A DNA stretch of 18,372 nt from an uncultured Collinsella sp. (GTDB taxonomy: Bacteria > Actinomycetota > Coriobacteriia > Coriobacteriales > Coriobacteriaceae): NCBI GenBank assembly GCA_900548815.1, contig URLR01000038.1, forward strand, positions 1 through 18,372, given 5' to 3'. This document shows positions 1 to 7,929 of this stretch, one piece after another. Both the position numbers and the translations under genes were made by a program. The notes beneath the pieces were generated by a model, which made no database searches, was not told where the DNA came from, and saw only the letters and a list, made by a program, of their open reading frames with translations. The first letter of the stretch is position 1; each line of letters begins with the position of its first letter.

Positions 1-48
1 CGAGATAGGAGTCCGTCTCGTGGGCTCGGAGATGTGTATAAGAGACAG
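1..48. other. Nextera adapter with i7 index (not genomic)
   Basis: Bases 15-48 match the 34-nt Illumina Nextera read-2 adapter, ending in the 19-bp Tn5 mosaic end AGATGTGTATAAGAGACAG. Bases 7-14 (AGGAGTCC) read as an 8-nt i7 index in adapter orientation, which I recognise as N705. Bases 1-6 (CGAGAT) are the end of P7. This is untrimmed library sequence. Genomic DNA starts at 49, and any reading frame starting within 1-48 is an artefact. Confidence 0.97.
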
Positions 49-1241
49 CCCACAAGCACGGCGCCCTCGGTGGCGTCGTACAGGCGCGCAATCAGCTGCA
101 CAAGCGAGCTCTTGCCCGAACCCGTGCCGCCGAGGATGCCCACCGTCGAGCCGCTCTCGATGCGAAGGTCGATATGCTCGAGCACATCCTCGGCTGCATC
201 CGCGCGGTATTTAAAGGAAACGTCGCGAAACTCGATACTGCCGTCCGCTGGCGCCGCAGTCGCGAGGTCTCCCGCAGGGTTGGCGATAAAGGGCTCCTCA
301 TCGAGCACCTCTGCGATACGGCCCACACTCGTGAGAGCGCGCGTGAGCAGCAAAAACACGTTGGAAATCATCATGAGCGAGTTCATGATCAGCAGCACGT
401 AGCTCATAAAGCCCGTGAGCGAGCCCACGCCCAGCTTGCCGGCGAGAATCATGCGGCCGCCAATCCACAGGATAGAGAGCGCAGCCACGTACATCGACAG
501 CTGAAACACCGGCAGGTTGAGCACCGCGCTGCCAAAGGTCTTTGTCGCCGTGCCGGCGAGCTCGGTATTGACGGTGTCGAACTTGGCCTCCTCGTGCTCG
601 GTACGAACGTAGGCCTTGACGGCACGCACGGCGGTGAGGTCCTCCTGTACCACGCCGTTGAGGTGGTCCATCGAGGTCTGGAGTTGGCGGTAGAGCGGGC
701 TCACGCGATAGGTGATGACGCCCAGTACGATTGCAAGCACGGGCAAGATGATCGCAAAGACGGTGGCGAGCGGGCGCGACAGCATCAGCGCGTAGATAAG
801 GCCGACGATAAGCGTCACCGGGCCGCGCACCATAGGGCGAAAGCCGTTGCCCACAGCATTTTGGATAACGGTGATGTCCGTGGTCATGCGGGTGACGAGC
901 GAGCTGGCGTCGTAGTTGTCCAGGTTACCAAAAGCGAGCGTCTGAATCTTTTTGTACTCGGCCTCGCGCAGGTTAGCGCCTAGGCCCGAGGCAACGCGGG
1001 CGGACGTGCGGGCATAACCCAAGCCCAGTACCAGCGAAAGCGCAGCGCACACCAACATGTACGCGCCCTGCAGCAGCATGTAGTTGATATCACCCGCAGG
1101 CACGCCCACATCGATGATGTTGGCCATGATGACCGGGATAAACAGCTCGAGCACCGTCTCGACCGACACAAAGAACACGCCGAGGATGGCATCGCGACGG
1201 TATGCCCCTAGATAGGAAAACAGTATTTTGAGATTGCGCAC
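49..1241 (-). CDS. ABC transporter permease/ATP-binding protein, 3' truncated
   Basis: Half-size ABC exporter with a fused transmembrane domain and nucleotide-binding domain, MdlB/LmrA-like. About 397 codons are present. The hydrophobic membrane domain (about residues 1-310) includes the phrase FVSVETVLELFIPVIMANII. The nucleotide-binding domain begins near residue 340, and the Walker A motif GGTGSGKSS lies near residue 382 (about bases 97-123). The adapter junction then cuts the gene, so the Q-loop, signature and Walker B motifs are missing. The start is a GTG at 1241; an in-frame TGA lies just upstream and a GGGGG tract about 10 bases before it could be the ribosome binding site. Such exporters often work as heterodimers with an adjacent partner gene, which would lie beyond the contig edge. 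The gene diverges from the MATE/MerR operon. The substrate cannot be told from sequence. Confidence 0.9.
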
Positions 1242-1280
1242 GCAGGTTCAACCCCCATCAAACGTTGTTCGCAAACGCAC

Positions 1281-1310
1281 GTATTATTGCGCGCCGAATA
1301 ATGGTGTCAA
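1281..1310 (-). promoter_or_regulatory. Predicted promoter of the ABC exporter
   Basis: On the minus strand a perfect -35 TTGACA (1310-1305) is followed after 16 bases by AATAAT (1288-1283), which matches 5 of 6 bases of the -10 consensus. Transcription would begin about 35 bases before the GTG at 1241. The spacer holds CACCATTATTC, which is repeated at 1383-1393. TATTCCGA (1312-1319) and its complement TCGGAATA (1380-1387) flank the site, so a repressor could bind here. This is sequence inference only. Confidence 0.55.
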
Positions 1311-1428
1311 GTATTCCGAAATCGTTTTCTGCAAGGTTAGCGACGGCGGCGAGTTCTCGTGACGTGTGTCCATATTCACTCGGAATAATGGTGCGCGAGA
1401 CTTTTTCGCTTCGGCGTCAACACAAACC

Positions 1429-1464
1429 TTGACTCTACAATCGTTGTAGGGTTTTCACTACACT
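1429..1464 (+). promoter_or_regulatory. MerR-type promoter/operator before the MATE gene
   Basis: TTGACT (1429-1434) is a good -35. It is followed directly by a perfect dyad CTACAATCGTTGTAG (1435-1449), then TTCACT (1454-1459, 19-base spacer) or TACACT (1459-1464, 24-base spacer) as the -10. MerR-family activators bind a dyad inside an over-long 19-20 base spacer and distort the DNA to activate transcription. The layout fits that pattern, and the operon encodes a MerR protein. The MATE start codon lies at 1500. The exact -10 is uncertain. Confidence 0.6.
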
Positions 1465-1499
1465 GGTACGTAAACAAACCCAGCCAGAAAGCCCCGCCC

Positions 1500-2846
1500 A
1501 TGGAACACGACCTCACACGCGGCAATGTCCTTAAGACCATCGCGGTCTTTGCCCTGCCCTATATGCTCTCGTACTTTTTGCAGATGCTCTACGGCATGGC
1601 CGATCTGTACATGATGGGGCAGTTTAGCGGCGCCACCGGCATCACCGCCGTGGGTAATGGCGCGCAGACGCTCTATATCATTACCGTGACGCTCGTGGGT
1701 CTGGCCATGGGAACGACGGTCATCGTCGGCCACGCCGTGGGTTCGCGCCGGTTTGACCGCGCCGAGACCGCCATCGGCAATACCATCACGCTGTTTATGG
1801 GCGTCTCGGTGGTACTGGCCGCTGTCCTGCTCGCACTGTGCCCGCAAATCGTGGCACTCATTGGCACGCCGGCCGAGGCGGTCGAAGGAACCGCCGCCTA
1901 CCTGCGTATCTGCTTTGTCGGCATTCCCTTTATCGCCGCGTACAATATCCTCTCGGCCATCTTTCGCGGGCTGGGCGATTCGCGCTCGCCCATGTACGTG
2001 ATTGGCGTGGCGTGCGTCATCAACATCGCGCTCGATTTTCTGTTTATCGGCCACATGGGACTCGGCCCCGTGGGTGCGGCGCTCGGCACGGTAACCGCCC
2101 AGACGGCCAGCGTTGCCCTCGCGCTCGTGTGGCTCAAGAGCCGCCGCACGAACATCCATGTTAAGCGCAGCGACCTGCGCCCCCAGCCCGAGGTGCTCGG
2201 CAGCATCCTTAAGATCGGCGTGCCCGTGGCCGTACAGGACGGCTGCATCCAGGTGGCGTTTATGTTTATCACCGTCATCGCCAACCACCGAGGGCTCGTC
2301 GACGCCGCCGCCGTGGGCCTGGTCGAGAAGATGATCAGCTTTTTATTCATTGTGCCGAGCTCCATGGGCGCCACCGTCAGCGCGCTCACGGCGCAAAATG
2401 CCGGCGCGGGCAAGGGCGATCGCGCGCGTCAGGTGCTCAAGGACGCCATGACGATCTCGGTGGTGTACGGCTGCCTGATCACGGTGCTGATGTGGCTGGT
2501 GGCGCCGGCGTTTATCGGCTTTTTTGCCAAGGACCCCGCGGTGGTCGCGGCCGGTACCGGCTATATGCACAGTTATATTTTCGATGCAATCTTTGCCGGC
2601 ATCCACATTTGCTTTAGTGGCTTTTTCGCTGCATACGGCAAGAGCTACATCGGCTTTGCGCACAACGTGCTGGCCGTGGCGCTCATTCGCGTGCCGGGCG
2701 CGTGGCTGCTGTCGAACGCCTATTCCAACACGCTGTTTCCCATGGGCATCGCTTCGCCGTGCGGATCGATTTTGTCGGCAGTCATCTGTGTTGTCGCGTT
2801 TACCGTGCTCAACCGGCGCGGGGCTTTTGACAAGTTGGCAGCGTAG
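1500..2846 (+). CDS. MATE family efflux transporter
   Basis: 448-residue polytopic inner-membrane protein of normal length for the multidrug and toxin extrusion family, which exports cationic drugs and other toxic compounds using a sodium or proton gradient. The family's two-bundle layout of about 12 membrane helices is visible. The first half opens with LPYMLSYFLQMLYGMADLYM, and the family-like phrase AIFRGLGDSRSPM lies near residue 155. The second half has the matching VPSSMGATVSALTAQNAGAG near residue 282. The ATG at 1500 is used; upstream only a weak AGAAAG ribosome site is seen. The frame is intact to TAG. The MerR-family regulator follows 53 bases downstream on the same strand, probably in one operon driven by the promoter at 1429-1464. 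The sequence does not show which compound is exported. Confidence 0.93.
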   Translation: MEHDLTRGNVLKTIAVFALPYMLSYFLQMLYGMADLYMMGQFSGATGITAVGNGAQTLYIITVTLVGLAMGTTVIVGHAVGSRRFDRAETAIGNTITLFMGVSVVLAAVLLALCPQIVALIGTPAEAVEGTAAYLRICFVGIPFIAAYNILSAIFRGLGDSRSPMYVIGVACVINIALDFLFIGHMGLGPVGAALGTVTAQTASVALALVWLKSRRTNIHVKRSDLRPQPEVLGSILKIGVPVAVQDGCIQVAFMFITVIANHRGLVDAAAVGLVEKMISFLFIVPSSMGATVSALTAQNAGAGKGDRARQVLKDAMTISVVYGCLITVLMWLVAPAFIGFFAKDPAVVAAGTGYMHSYIFDAIFAGIHICFSGFFAAYGKSYIGFAHNVLAVALIRVPGAWLLSNAYSNTLFPMGIASPCGSILSAVICVVAFTVLNRRGAFDKLAA

Positions 2847-2899
2847 CGGGGCAACGCGAGCCTGGCGCCCTCCCCGACCCTATTGAAAGGAGCTGTCCT

Positions 2900-3743
2900 G
2901 TGACCGACTCGCCAACTGAACATACCGAGGGCCTGCTCCGAATTGGCGAGGTGGCGCGTCTGTTTAACCTGAATGTGGGCACGCTGCGCCATTACGAGCA
3001 GATGGGCTTGCTGGACCCGGCGCACATCGATCCGACGAGTGGGTACCGCTACTACGGATCGCGGCAGCTCTCCACCCTCAACACCATCAGCCACCTGCGT
3101 GTTCTCGACTTGCCGTTGGCGCAAATCCGCGAGTTTGTGACCACGCGCGATGTGGACCTCATGCAGCGGCAGCTAGCTCAGCAGCAGGAGCTCATCGAGC
3201 GCAAGCGCCGTGAACTTGAACGCGTGTCGCGCAAGATCGATAACCGGCTTGCGCTGCTGCATGATGCCCTGAACACCGAGCTCGATACCATCTGCACAAT
3301 CGATGCGCCCGAGCTCCGCTGCGCTGTGCTGCGTGAACGCGTCAACCCTACCGACGCCTATGCGCTGGAGTGGCAGATTCGTCAGCTGCAGAAGGGCCAG
3401 CACGAGACCTTTGTTTTTCTGGGCAACTTAGGCGTCGGGATTAGCGCCGAGCGCCTGGCCGGCGGCGACTTTGACGGCTACGACGAAGTCTTTCTGCTGC
3501 TGGATGACACGGACGATTACCTACCTGGGCGATGTCGAAGTACGTCCCGCCGCGCGGTGTCTGACGGTCAGCTTCCGCGGCACGCACGGTCAGGCGGCCC
3601 CGCGCTATGAGCGCTTACTCGATTACATGCACGAGCGCGACCTGTCCCCCGCCGGTCCCTCGCGCGAAATCGCCCTCATCGACGACATCATCAGCGACGA
3701 CCCGGGAGCGTATGTGACGAGGATCGCGATACCGGTCCGCTAA
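2900..3743 (+). pseudogene. MerR family regulator with effector-binding domain, frameshifted
   Basis: Drug-responsive MerR-type activator, probably controlling itself and the upstream MATE pump. The GTG start at 2900 follows a good ribosome site (AAAGGAG, 2886-2892). Residues about 14-80 form the winged helix (IGEVARLFNLNVGTLRHYEQ), including the GYRYY turn. A charged coiled-coil linker covers about 90-125. A GyrI-like effector-binding domain follows. The frame starting at 2900 reads to a stop at 3610 but loses family-like sequence after about residue 207. The natural C-terminus (YLGDVEVRPAARCLTVSF onward) continues in the +1 frame and ends at TAA 3741-3743. The break is at TACCTACC (3518-3525): removing one 4-bp copy restores a smooth reading. 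It may be a real mutation or an assembly or sequencing error. If real, a 236-residue protein with a damaged ligand domain would be made. Confidence 0.85.
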
Positions 3744-3789
3744 TCACTACCATTTATCGAGCAATTCCATCCATTTACCTTAATCCGAA

Positions 3790-3817
3790 TTAGATTGTAT
3801 TTTGTAGCAAATAAAAT
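3790..3817 (+). promoter_or_regulatory. Possible promoter of the protease-lipoprotein cassette
   Basis: TAAAAT (3812-3817) is a 5-of-6 match to the -10 element, and TTAGAT (3790-3795) is a weak -35 at 16 bases. It lies in an AT-rich gap and is followed by a clear ribosome site AGGAG (3842-3846), 5 bases before the ATG at 3852. The -35 match is only about half of the consensus. Confidence 0.35.
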
Positions 3818-3851
3818 GACAGCATATTGCCCCCCATAGGCAGGAGACATT

Positions 3852-5024
3852 ATGCCCAGAGTTCAATCACGTCGCTCGTTTCTTCTCGGCCTAGCCTCGA
3901 TCATCGGCTTATCCGCGTCACGCCCAACAAGAGTATTCGCTGCCGACTCAAACTCATCCGTCGCTTTTACATCAGACCTAGCACAAGACTACGCGCTTTC
4001 CCTGTTGCCCATCGTCGACGGATCCGCGAACTTAGAGATCGAGCAAATCGTTCCCGTATGCCAACAAATCGGCCTTATCTGTGGCTATGAAATCAGTGTC
4101 ACAAGGGAAGGAAGCCCTTACGGTTATTTAATACTTGACGCATCATATCCTGGGCTTCTGAAGGAGATAACCCTCGGCGATACCATTCTTCCGATTTCAG
4201 CTTCTCTATCAAACGCCATTTCAACTTATTCCGGCCAACAGGCCACAAACCCAACCGTACTAATTTCGTACAACGATATTGAATATGGAACTTTGGTGCC
4301 AGGAACTAGAGACTGTGTAACCAACTATAACAATATACGGTCTGTCCCGATTGTCACCGAAAAGGGTATAGCACCTCAAAGCAATAACCCAACTTCATGG
4401 GATGCTGTCATTATCAATGAAGATGACTTGATGTTGCATTTCCAAATAGACGATTTAAACGGAATACCGTTCCGAGGAGTCTCGGAATCATTAGTTGAAG
4501 CCCGCACTAATAAGTATGCATGCGTCGTTTCTGCCTTGTACGCTGTATCAATGCATTACGGTCTCACCAGTTCAAACGCTAATCAATTTAATCCCGATTA
4601 TTATAAAGAAATATGGAACGTCACTGGCACAACAACGTATAAGACCAATGATCAGGGCGTCGAGTACGGAAGCACGATCATCCCAGATGGAATTGTTCCG
4701 TTTAAAAGTCTTGCCGCTCAAAAGGGTAGAGCACTTAATACTCAATTTTTCGGTTATCAGCCTCAATTCGCTCAGTACAGAGCAACTATCGATCAAGGGA
4801 ATATCGGCTTGTATCATATGTGGATCAACAGCCGAAACAGTGAAGGATCCGTCGAGCTATCAGGTCATACGGTCACGGTAACTGGCTATTTTACTGGGCA
4901 TAATGGAAGCTCTGGCATCGAACTGCAGTGGCTCGAAGTATTCGACGGATGGAACACTTATCCCCGAGCGATTAACTATGCAACGCCCAATATGGTCAAA
5001 TTGAACGGAACAGTCTTTTGGTAG
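3852..5024 (+). CDS. Tat-exported papain-like cysteine protease (predicted)
   Basis: 390-residue secreted protein. Residues 1-30 are a twin-arginine signal (SRRSFLLGLASI, R7-R8) with likely cleavage after VFA30. Residues about 45-120 resemble the propeptide of C10-type (streptopain-like) proteases, for example the phrase YGYLILDASYPG. The C-terminal domain (about 210-390) has the order of a papain-like catalytic site: C224 in YACVVSALYAV, H339 in SGHTVTVTGY, and D365 or N368 in FDGWNT. From this I infer a C39/C10-like peptidase; family membership is by eye. The start is supported by AGGAG 5 bases upstream. Base composition is clearly lower in GC than flanking genes (29 of 60 at 4201-4260 against 38 of 60 at 5461-5520), suggesting recent transfer. 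The next gene starts 5 bases after the stop and is probably co-translated. Substrate unknown. Confidence 0.7.
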   Translation: MPRVQSRRSFLLGLASIIGLSASRPTRVFAADSNSSVAFTSDLAQDYALSLLPIVDGSANLEIEQIVPVCQQIGLICGYEISVTREGSPYGYLILDASYPGLLKEITLGDTILPISASLSNAISTYSGQQATNPTVLISYNDIEYGTLVPGTRDCVTNYNNIRSVPIVTEKGIAPQSNNPTSWDAVIINEDDLMLHFQIDDLNGIPFRGVSESLVEARTNKYACVVSALYAVSMHYGLTSSNANQFNPDYYKEIWNVTGTTTYKTNDQGVEYGSTIIPDGIVPFKSLAAQKGRALNTQFFGYQPQFAQYRATIDQGNIGLYHMWINSRNSEGSVELSGHTVTVTGYFTGHNGSSGIELQWLEVFDGWNTYPRAINYATPNMVKLNGTVFW

Positions 5025-5029
5025 ACCGG

Positions 5030-5416
5030 ATGGCACCATCAAAATGCTATGGCACCACGGCCTTTGCCCTGGTTACGATATTGGTGATTTTCGCTATGTT
5101 TGCATCCGTTTCTTCATGCACAGATAGAGCCCGCTATAGCGGAGGAGATGATTACCTTGTCTTTGGAGCCGGCAGCGTTCATTCTATTGAGGGAACGGAA
5201 CTCGTAATCCAAACAGACAACAGTCCCCGCTACACCGACGCTGGAAAGCAAACCCGGATTACATTCCCCTCATCTGGCCGAATCAAAGACAAGCTTTCCC
5301 AAATCAAAGTTGGGACAAGAGTTTCCTACTCACGCTTTGAGTCGGTAGACGCATCTGGATCATACGAGGGAAACGATATCGAAATTGAACAGGCAAACAC
5401 TATAAGGAGATGTTGA
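5030..5416 (+). CDS. Small predicted lipoprotein, partner of the upstream protease
   Basis: 128 residues from the ATG at 5030; a TTG at 5018 would add four residues and overlap the previous gene. Residues 8-29 form a hydrophobic export signal ending in the lipobox VSSC, so C30 would be lipidated and the mature protein held on the outer face of the membrane. The remaining 98 residues are rich in alternating hydrophobic and polar residues (YLVFGAGSVHSIEGTELVIQ; VGTRVSYSRF), suggesting a small beta-barrel of OB-fold type. I do not recognise a family. It shares the low GC of the protease gene and starts 5 bases after it, so the two probably act together; by analogy with streptopain and its downstream inhibitor gene it might be an inhibitor or chaperone, but the sequence does not show this. 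Confidence 0.7.
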   Translation: MAPSKCYGTTAFALVTILVIFAMFASVSSCTDRARYSGGDDYLVFGAGSVHSIEGTELVIQTDNSPRYTDAGKQTRITFPSSGRIKDKLSQIKVGTRVSYSRFESVDASGSYEGNDIEIEQANTIRRC

Positions 5417-5444
5417 GGAACTGAGCCTCTGCGCAGTTCCTCAA
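5413..5444 (+). terminator. Hairpin between convergent genes
   Basis: TTGAGGAACTG (5413-5423) pairs perfectly over 11 bp with CAGTTCCTCAA (5434-5444) around a 10-base loop, and the stem includes the lipoprotein stop codon. No T-run follows on either strand, so it is an imperfect intrinsic terminator. Its place between the lipoprotein gene and the convergent ligA 3' end supports a termination or mRNA-end role. Confidence 0.5.
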
Positions 5445-5451
5445 CAAATCA

Positions 5452-7680
5452 TTATGCCTCCGGGACCCTACCCGTCGCCAAAATCTGTTCAAGTACCGCC
5501 TCGTCCAGCACGGGTACGCCCAGCTGCTCGGCCTTGGTGAGCTTGGAGCCCGCTTTGGGACCGGCGACCAGATAGCTCGTCTTCTTCGACACGCTGCCCG
5601 AAACCTTGGCGCCGAGCACCTTGAGCGCCGCGCCCGCCTCGTCGCGCGTGCGGTTGACGAGTGTACCAGTGAGCACAAAGGTTAAACCCGCAAGCGGCTG
5701 TGCGTCGGCGAGCTCGCCCGCCACGCCAGCGTCGGCTGCGGCTTGCGCGTGCGCGGCGCCCAGGTCGACCTCGAGCGACAGGCCCGCCTGACGCAGGCGC
5801 TCCAGCACGGCAAGGTTTTCGGGCACGGCCAGGAACTGCTTGACGCTCGCCGCGATCTTGGGACCGATGCCCTCGCACTCGGCGATGTCCTCTTCGCTCG
5901 CCAAGATAAGTTTGTCAATCGACAGGAATCGTTCGGCGATGACCTCGCCCACGCTCTTGCCCACGTGGCGTATACCCAGGGCAAACAGCACGCGACCGAG
6001 CGGCTGACTCTTGGACTTGTTGAGCTCGGCGATGATCTTTTCGGCCGTCTTGAGGCCCACCGGAATGGGATCGCCCTTCTTGACGCCCTTTTTGCTGTTT
6101 GAGCTGGCATAGGTGCGCCCCGTGTCCAGGCCTGCGATGTCATCGACCGTGAGCTGGTAGAAGTCTGCGACATCGTGGATCAGGCCGGCGGCGATCATCT
6201 TGTCGACGATCTCGTCGCCCAGGCCGTCGACGTCCATGCAGCCGCGGCTCACCCAGTGGAGCAAGCGCTCCTTGAGCTGCGCGGGGCAGTCGATGGAGAC
6301 GCAGCGGTAGGCCACCTCGCCATCCTCGTGGACCACGGGGCTGCCGCACACGGGGCAGACCTCGGGCATGTGCCAGTCGACCGAATCGACCGGGCGCTTG
6401 TCGAGCACCGGACCCACGACCTCGGGGATCACGTCGCCCGCCTTGTGCACGATGATAGTGTCGCCCTCGCGCACGTTTTTGCGGCGGATCTCGTCGATGT
6501 TGTGCAGCGTGGCGCGCGCGATGGTGGAGCCGGCGACCGTCACCGGGTCGAACTCGGCGACCGGTGTGAGCACACCGGTGCGGCCCACCTGGATGCGAAT
6601 TTCGCGCAGGACGGTCTGCTTTTCCTCGGGCGGGAACTTAAAGGCGATGGCCCAGCGCGGCGCGCGGGCGGTAAAGCCCAGGTCGAGCTGCTGCTGGAAG
6701 CTGTCAACCTTTACGACCACGCCGTCGATGTCGTAATCCAGGTCACCGCGATGTTCGAGCGCCTGGGCGCAGAACTCGTGAACCTCGGCGGGTGTGGCGC
6801 AACGAGCCACGTTGGGGTTGACGCTAAAGCCGGCGCTACGCAGCCAATCGAGGAACTCGCGCTGGCTGTGGACGTGCAGCGGGTCGGTATCGGCGATGGC
6901 ATAGATAAAGGTGGCCAGATCGCGGCGCGCCGTGACCTTGGGATCCTTCTGACGCAGGCTGCCGGCGGCGGCGTTGCGCGGGTTGGCGAAGGGATCGCGG
7001 CCCTCGGCATCGGCCTCGTCGTTCAGACGAACAAAGCTGCCCTTGGGCATGTACACCTCGCCGCGTACCTCAATGGTGCGCTCGCGGTCGGCGCCCATGT
7101 GGGCGAGCGCCGGCTCGGACAGGTGCATGGGCACATCCTTGATGGTACGGACATTGAGCGACACGTCCTCGCCCGTGGTGCCATCGCCACGTGTGGCCGC
7201 GCGCACAAAGGTGCCGTTTTGGTAGGTAAGTGCCACACCCAGGCCGTCAATCTTTAACTCGCAGGTATAGGTAACGCTGCCGGCGCCGAGCGCATCCTCG
7301 GTGCGCTGGAGCCATGCGTCGAGCTCGTCCAGGTCCATGGCATCGTCCATGGAATACATGCGTGCCATGTGCGTGACCGGCGTAAACTGCTCGCTCACGT
7401 AGCCGCCCACGCGCTGGGTATAGCTGTCGGACGTTACCAGATCGGGGTAGGTCGCCTCGATTTCCTGCAGCTCAACGAGCATTTTGTCAAAAGCGGCGTC
7501 CGTGATCTCGGGCGCGTCGAGCATGTAGTAGCGATAGGCGTGGTAATCGAGCTCGTGGCGCAGCTCGGCCGCGCGCGCTGCCGCCTGGGCACGGGCATCG
7601 GCCGGTGCAGCGGTATCCGCACTCGCGGGCGTTTCGGTATCGATGTCCACGCCGTCACCAAACAGGCTCGATTGCTCCAT
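5452..7680 (-). CDS. ligA: NAD-dependent DNA ligase LigA
   Basis: Essential ligase that seals nicks during replication and repair using NAD+. 742 residues, longer than the usual roughly 670. The N-terminal Ia domain that binds NAD+ includes YHAYRYYMLDAPEITDAAFD. The adenylated lysine is K143 in ELKIDGLG. The OB fold follows (about 345-430), then a four-Cys zinc finger (C442, C445, C460, C465), helix-hairpin-helix repeats (about 480-620) and a BRCT domain (660-742, LTFVLTGTL). The extra length comes from about 35 residues at the N-terminus (Ala/Asp-rich), about 20 Lys/Ser/Gly-rich residues near 520-540, and an Ala-rich linker before BRCT. The ATG at 7680 is chosen because AAGGAG lies 7 bases upstream; an in-frame ATG at 7800 would add 40 residues unlike any LigA and lacks this support. 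Confidence 0.97.
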   Translation of the reverse strand: MEQSSLFGDGVDIDTETPASADTAAPADARAQAAARAAELRHELDYHAYRYYMLDAPEITDAAFDKMLVELQEIEATYPDLVTSDSYTQRVGGYVSEQFTPVTHMARMYSMDDAMDLDELDAWLQRTEDALGAGSVTYTCELKIDGLGVALTYQNGTFVRAATRGDGTTGEDVSLNVRTIKDVPMHLSEPALAHMGADRERTIEVRGEVYMPKGSFVRLNDEADAEGRDPFANPRNAAAGSLRQKDPKVTARRDLATFIYAIADTDPLHVHSQREFLDWLRSAGFSVNPNVARCATPAEVHEFCAQALEHRGDLDYDIDGVVVKVDSFQQQLDLGFTARAPRWAIAFKFPPEEKQTVLREIRIQVGRTGVLTPVAEFDPVTVAGSTIARATLHNIDEIRRKNVREGDTIIVHKAGDVIPEVVGPVLDKRPVDSVDWHMPEVCPVCGSPVVHEDGEVAYRCVSIDCPAQLKERLLHWVSRGCMDVDGLGDEIVDKMIAAGLIHDVADFYQLTVDDIAGLDTGRTYASSNSKKGVKKGDPIPVGLKTAEKIIAELNKSKSQPLGRVLFALGIRHVGKSVGEVIAERFLSIDKLILASEEDIAECEGIGPKIAASVKQFLAVPENLAVLERLRQAGLSLEVDLGAAHAQAAADAGVAGELADAQPLAGLTFVLTGTLVNRTRDEAGAALKVLGAKVSGSVSKKTSYLVAGPKAGSKLTKAEQLGVPVLDEAVLEQILATGRVPEA

Positions 7681-7854
7681 AGCGGCACTCCTTCGCTCGA
7701 TTTCAAACGGATACAAGAGTACCACCGGTCGCGATGGAGCCAAATCGCCCTTTCCAACCGCACCGAATCGGCAGCCGCCAGACCGGGGTGGATCGCGCAA
7801 TCAAACCATGCCCTTGCCATTTCCAAATGATCCGTTTTCCTCCGTCCCCAACGG

Positions 7855-7899
7855 AAAAATAAGAAAAGAGGGGCTGTCCCGCGTTGATGGGACAGCCCC
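7855..7899 (-). terminator. Intrinsic terminator of htrA
   Basis: On the minus strand GGGGCTGTCCC (7899-7889) pairs over 11 bp with GGGACAGCCCC (7880-7870) around an 8-base loop. It is followed by a T-rich tract (CTCTTTTCTTATTTTT). It lies about 30 bases after the htrA stop, the expected position for a rho-independent terminator. Confidence 0.85.
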
Positions 7900-7929
7900 C
7901 TCTGGCATCGGCATGTGCGATACGGCTCG

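Noticed and set aside
174..983. Long plus-strand open frame opposite the ABC exporter
   Set aside because: It is the antisense of a clear ABC exporter and its translation is rich in His, Arg and Ala with no family features.
6175..7257. Plus-strand open frame of 360 codons within ligA
   Set aside because: It is a shadow of the GC-rich ligA gene; its translation has no recognisable motifs.
7681..7854. Extension of ligA upstream to an ATG at 7800
   Set aside because: The extra 40 residues do not resemble LigA, and the ATG at 7680 has a good ribosome site.
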